Of a stretch of DNA of 7,612 bases, positions 5,256-7,612 are shown piece after piece. Positions within the stretch are counted from its first letter, which is position 1, and the number at the start of each line of letters is the position of its first letter. The DNA is from Pseudolabrys sp. (lineage in GTDB: Bacteria; Pseudomonadota; Alphaproteobacteria; Rhizobiales; Xanthobacteraceae), in NCBI GenBank assembly GCA_019246455.1, contig JAFAQJ010000096.1, positions 1 to 7,612 of the forward strand. The letters are read 5' to 3'. Under the pieces are notes generated by a model, which made no database searches, was not told where the DNA came from, and saw only the letters and a list, made by a program, of their open reading frames with translations. Position numbers and translations under genes: made by a program.

Positions 5256-6908
5256 ATGTGGAATCAAGTCTACAATCCATTCAACAATCAGGCGCTATCG
5301 ACGATAGCGGCGGCCTTGCCGGTCGTGACGCTGCTCGTCTTGATCGCGTCGAATAAGGTCAAGGCGCACATCGCCGCGGTCATCGCGCTGATTGTCGCGA
5401 ACCTCGTTGCAATTCTCATCTTTACGATGCCGGCCGGCATGTCGATCCGCGCGACGATTCTCGGCGCGATCACGGGCTTCTTCCCGATCGGCTGGATCGG
5501 GCTCAACGTCATTTTCCTCTACCGGCTCACGGTGGAGAAAGGCGCATTCGAGACGTTGCAGAATACGATCGGCGGTGTCACCACCGACCGTCGCTTGCAG
5601 CTTTTGCTGATCGCCTTCTCGTTCGGCGCGTTCTTTGAGGGCGCCTCCGGCTTCGGTACGCCCGTTGCCGTCACTGGTGCGATCCTGATCGGCCTCGGCT
5701 TCTCGCCGCTCGCGGCGTCGGGCCTCTCGCTGATCGCCAACACCGCGCCGGTCGCCTACGGTGCGCTCGGTACGCCGATCGCCGGTCTCGCCAGCGTCAC
5801 CGGCATCGACCCGTTCCTGCTCGGCGCGATGGTCGGCCGTCAGCTGCCGTTCTTCTCACTGATCGTACCGTTCTGGCTGATCTGGGCGTTCGCGGGCTGG
5901 AAAGGTATGAAAGGCGTCTGGCCGGCCATTCTGGTTACCGGCGTCTCATTTGCGATCCCGCAATTCCTGATCTCGAACTTCGTCAATCCGTGGATCGTCG
6001 ATATTGGCGCTTCGCTGGTCTCGATGGCCTGCCTCATCCTGTTCCTCAAGGTTTGGCAGCCGAAGGAACTCTGGACCTCGGCGGCACTGCGCGGCAAGGA
6101 TGAGTCCGCGTCGACGATGCCAAGGCCCAAGCCGATGAAGTCGGTATCATCCGGCGAAATGTGGATGTCGCTGCTGCCGTGGATCATCGTCTGCGTGATC
6201 CTGTTGATCTGGGGCACCAACGCGTTCAAGTTCGCGGTCAACCCGTGGGCCACCTGGAATTACCCGGTGCCGGACCTCCACAACATGATCAACAAAGTCG
6301 CGCCCGTCGCGGCCAAGCCGACGCCCGAAGGCGCCGTGTTCTCGTTCACATGGCTGTCCTACACAGGTTCCGGCATGTTGATCGCTGCGATCATCTCCGG
6401 CCTGATCATGGGCTTCTCGCCGGCCAAGATCGTCACTGAATACGGCAAGACCATTAAAGTCTGCGCCTATTCGCTGCTGACGATCTCGGCGATGCTCGCG
6501 ATAGGCACGCTGACCCGCCTGTCGGGCATCGACGCCACTCTCGGCCTCGCCTTCGCGGCAACCGGCGTGCTCTATCCCTTCTTCGGCACGCTACTTGGTT
6601 GGTTGGGCGTGGCGCTGACGGGCTCCGACACCGCGTCGAACATCCTGTTCGGCAACCTGCAGAAGATCACGTCCGAACAGCTCGGCCTCTCGCCGATCCT
6701 GATGGGCGCAGCGAACTCGTCGGGTGGCGTCATGGGCAAGATGATTGACGCCCAATCGATCGTCGTCGCCTCGACCGCCACCAACTGGTTCGGCCACGAA
6801 GGCACGATCTTGCGCTTCGTGTTCGGCCACTCGATCGTGCTGGCGTGCCTCGTCGGCGTCCTGGTGATGCTGCAGGCCAACGTCTTCACGTGGATGATCG
6901 TCCACTAA
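5256..6908 (+). CDS. lctP: L-lactate permease (LctP/LldP family)
   Basis: A 550-residue polytopic inner-membrane transporter of the lactate permease family (TC 2.A.14), which takes up L-lactate, D-lactate and often glycolate with protons. The length is nearly that of E. coli LldP (551). Family landmarks are the MWNQVYNPF opening, GAFFEGASGFGTPVAVT (residues 124-140), NTAPVAYGALGTPI (162-175), VGRQLPF (193-199), GWLGVALTGSDTASN (ending at 462) and the C-terminal AANSSGGVMGKMIDAQSI (485-502). About a dozen hydrophobic helices span the protein, and the central polar loop near residues 275-305 is cytoplasmic-looking. The start at 5256 is set by a strong ribosome binding site and by homology at the N-terminus. 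The gene stands alone: a 176-base leader precedes it, a strong terminator follows, and no lactate dehydrogenase or lld regulator gene adjoins it. Substrate preference among lactate and glycolate cannot be told from the sequence. Confidence 0.96.
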   Translation: MWNQVYNPFNNQALSTIAAALPVVTLLVLIASNKVKAHIAAVIALIVANLVAILIFTMPAGMSIRATILGAITGFFPIGWIGLNVIFLYRLTVEKGAFETLQNTIGGVTTDRRLQLLLIAFSFGAFFEGASGFGTPVAVTGAILIGLGFSPLAASGLSLIANTAPVAYGALGTPIAGLASVTGIDPFLLGAMVGRQLPFFSLIVPFWLIWAFAGWKGMKGVWPAILVTGVSFAIPQFLISNFVNPWIVDIGASLVSMACLILFLKVWQPKELWTSAALRGKDESASTMPRPKPMKSVSSGEMWMSLLPWIIVCVILLIWGTNAFKFAVNPWATWNYPVPDLHNMINKVAPVAAKPTPEGAVFSFTWLSYTGSGMLIAAIISGLIMGFSPAKIVTEYGKTIKVCAYSLLTISAMLAIGTLTRLSGIDATLGLAFAATGVLYPFFGTLLGWLGVALTGSDTASNILFGNLQKITSEQLGLSPILMGAANSSGGVMGKMIDAQSIVVASTATNWFGHEGTILRFVFGHSIVLACLVGVLVMLQANVFTWMIVH

Positions 6909-6930
6909 GACGGCAACACTTCAACATCCG

Positions 6931-6963
6931 GCCCCGCGTCGAAAGACGCGGGGTCTTTTTTTT
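6931..6963 (+). terminator. Intrinsic terminator of the lactate permease gene
   Basis: A perfect 9-bp stem, CCCCGCGTC (6932-6940) with GACGCGGGG (6945-6953), is closed by a GAAA tetraloop. A G-U pair can extend the stem, and eight T residues follow (6956-6963). It lies 23 bases past the permease stop. This is the clearest regulatory element in the window and isolates the permease from the methyltransferase. Confidence 0.95.
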
Positions 6964-6965
6964 CG

Positions 6966-6971
6966 TATAGT
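6966..6971 (+). promoter_or_regulatory. Candidate -10 box of the methyltransferase gene
   Basis: TATAGT matches the sigma-70 -10 at five of six positions, just after the terminator T-run. Transcription would start near 6978. The -35 position falls within the terminator stem and matches poorly. A gene directly behind a strong terminator needs its own promoter, which supports this site. Confidence 0.4.
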
Positions 6972-6974
6972 GCC

Positions 6975-6990
6975 GCCTCTCTCAAGAGGC
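6975..6990 (+). repeat. 16-base dyad at the presumed transcription start
   Basis: GCCTCT (6975-6980) and AGAGGC (6985-6990) form a perfect 6-bp inverted repeat around the four bases CTCA. It lies between the candidate -10 and the ribosome binding site of the methyltransferase. It could be an operator overlapping the start point or a small leader hairpin; it has no T-run and is not a terminator. Confidence 0.4.
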
Positions 6991-6998
6991 CGGAAGTC

Positions 6999-7004
6999 AG
7001 GAAG
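6999..7004 (+). promoter_or_regulatory. Ribosome binding site of the methyltransferase gene
   Basis: AGGAAG, with its AGGA core at 6999-7002, precedes the ATG at 7009 by 4-6 bases and supports that start. Confidence 0.6.
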
Positions 7005-7008
7005 CCTT

Positions 7009-7612
7009 ATGTCCAAGACCCTCGTTCAAGAACAATTCGGCAAGATAGCCGCGAGCTATCTCACCAGCGCCCCGCACGCCAAGGGCAAAAGCCTCGAGCG
7101 GCTGGTCGAGCTGGTGCAGCCCCAAAAGACCTGGCGTATGCTTGACGTCGCCACCGGCGGCGGCCATGTCGCTTACACGTTCTCGCCACATGTCGCTCGG
7201 GTCTGGGCGACCGATATCACCGACGAGATGCTGTCGATGGTACGCGGCGAGGCCGACAAACGCAGCCTCGCCAACGTGCGCACCGCCTACGCCAAAGCGG
7301 AAGCCCTGCCCTTCGAGGATGGCAGTTTCGAGCTCGTGACCTGCCGCATCGCGCCGCATCACTTCGACAGCATTCCGCTGTTTCTGCGCGAATGCCATCG
7401 CGTATTGACTAAAGACGGCGTGCTTGCGGTCGTGGACAATGTCGTGCCGAAGGGCGCGGTCGGCGACTACGTTAATGCGTTTGAACGATTCCGCGACCCG
7501 AGCCATCTGCGGGCGTGGACGATGGACGAATGGCGCGCGGCGCTTATCGATGCCGGCTTTGTGATCGGCCATGAGGAAGAGATCTTCAAGACGATGGAGT
7601 TCTCGAGCTGGG
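7009..7612 (+). CDS. Class I SAM-dependent methyltransferase (3' end beyond the window)
   Basis: An open frame from the ATG at 7009 runs off the window edge after 201 complete codons. It encodes a Rossmann-fold methyltransferase of the UbiE / Methyltransf_11 type, which transfers a methyl group from S-adenosylmethionine. Motif I is LDVATGGGHVA (residues 45-55). The motif II acidic residue is D69 in ATDIT. A motif IV-like stretch, FELVTCRIAPHHF, spans 107-119, and RVLTKDGVLAVVDNV (131-145) is the post-motif segment. The start is supported by AGGAAG at 6999-7004. The visible part covers the whole SAM-binding core; typical relatives are about 250-260 residues, so roughly the last fifth is missing. 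It has its own promoter candidate behind the permease terminator, so it is not in an operon with the permease. The acceptor substrate is unknown; calling it UbiE would be over-reach because no ubiquinone genes are adjacent. Confidence 0.92.
   Translation, partial: MSKTLVQEQFGKIAASYLTSAPHAKGKSLERLVELVQPQKTWRMLDVATGGGHVAYTFSPHVARVWATDITDEMLSMVRGEADKRSLANVRTAYAKAEALPFEDGSFELVTCRIAPHHFDSIPLFLRECHRVLTKDGVLAVVDNVVPKGAVGDYVNAFERFRDPSHLRAWTMDEWRAALIDAGFVIGHEEEIFKTMEFSSW

Noticed and set aside
6997..7572. A 191-codon minus-strand ORF at the right end.
   Set aside because: The plus strand here encodes a methyltransferase with intact SAM motifs and its own ribosome binding site, so the antisense frame is a shadow.

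Overview
The window looks like ordinary chromosomal DNA from a high-GC alphaproteobacterium, most likely in the Hyphomicrobiales (Rhizobiales; Bradyrhizobium / Rhodopseudomonas / Xanthobacteraceae-like). I base this on the strong G/C preference at third codon positions, the long spurious antisense ORFs this produces, and the character of the proteins. The genus assignment is inference. No insertion sequence, phage gene, tRNA, rRNA or CRISPR array is visible.

Layout from left to right. (1) Bases 1-211 hold no gene I can support. (2) A MoxR-type AAA+ ATPase (212-1057, +) lies tail to tail, 19 bases apart, with (3) a DAO-type FAD-dependent amine/amino-acid oxidoreductase (1077-2489, -), whose C-terminus carries a strongly basic tail. 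A short inverted repeat covers the oxidoreductase stop codon. (4) A 90-base divergent intergenic region separates it from a SixA-like histidine phosphatase (2580-3107, +). (5) After a 185-base spacer comes a 497-residue coiled-coil protein (3293-4786, +) with 388 consecutive residues lacking proline. It is followed by (6) a 78-residue two-helix membrane protein (4843-5079, +) that may be read from a leaderless mRNA. (7) A 176-base leader precedes a full-length LctP/LldP-family lactate permease (5256-6908, +), which ends at a textbook intrinsic terminator (6931-6963). (8) A class I SAM-dependent methyltransferase (7009 onward, +) is cut by the window edge.

The genes do not form one obvious pathway. 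The permease implies uptake of L-lactate, D-lactate or glycolate, but no lactate dehydrogenase or Lld regulator gene is in view. The oxidoreductase suggests oxidation of an amine or amino acid. The MoxR ATPase lacks the VWA-domain partner gene that usually follows it. The phosphatase, coiled-coil and small membrane genes run in the same direction and may be partly co-expressed.

I see no clearly new multi-gene system. The most interesting item is the long coiled-coil protein, a candidate cytoskeletal or scaffold filament, together with its small membrane neighbour. Smaller regulatory observations (a possible leaderless start, an inverted repeat flanking the small gene, a dyad upstream of the permease, and a dyad at the likely methyltransferase transcription start) are listed as testable leads.
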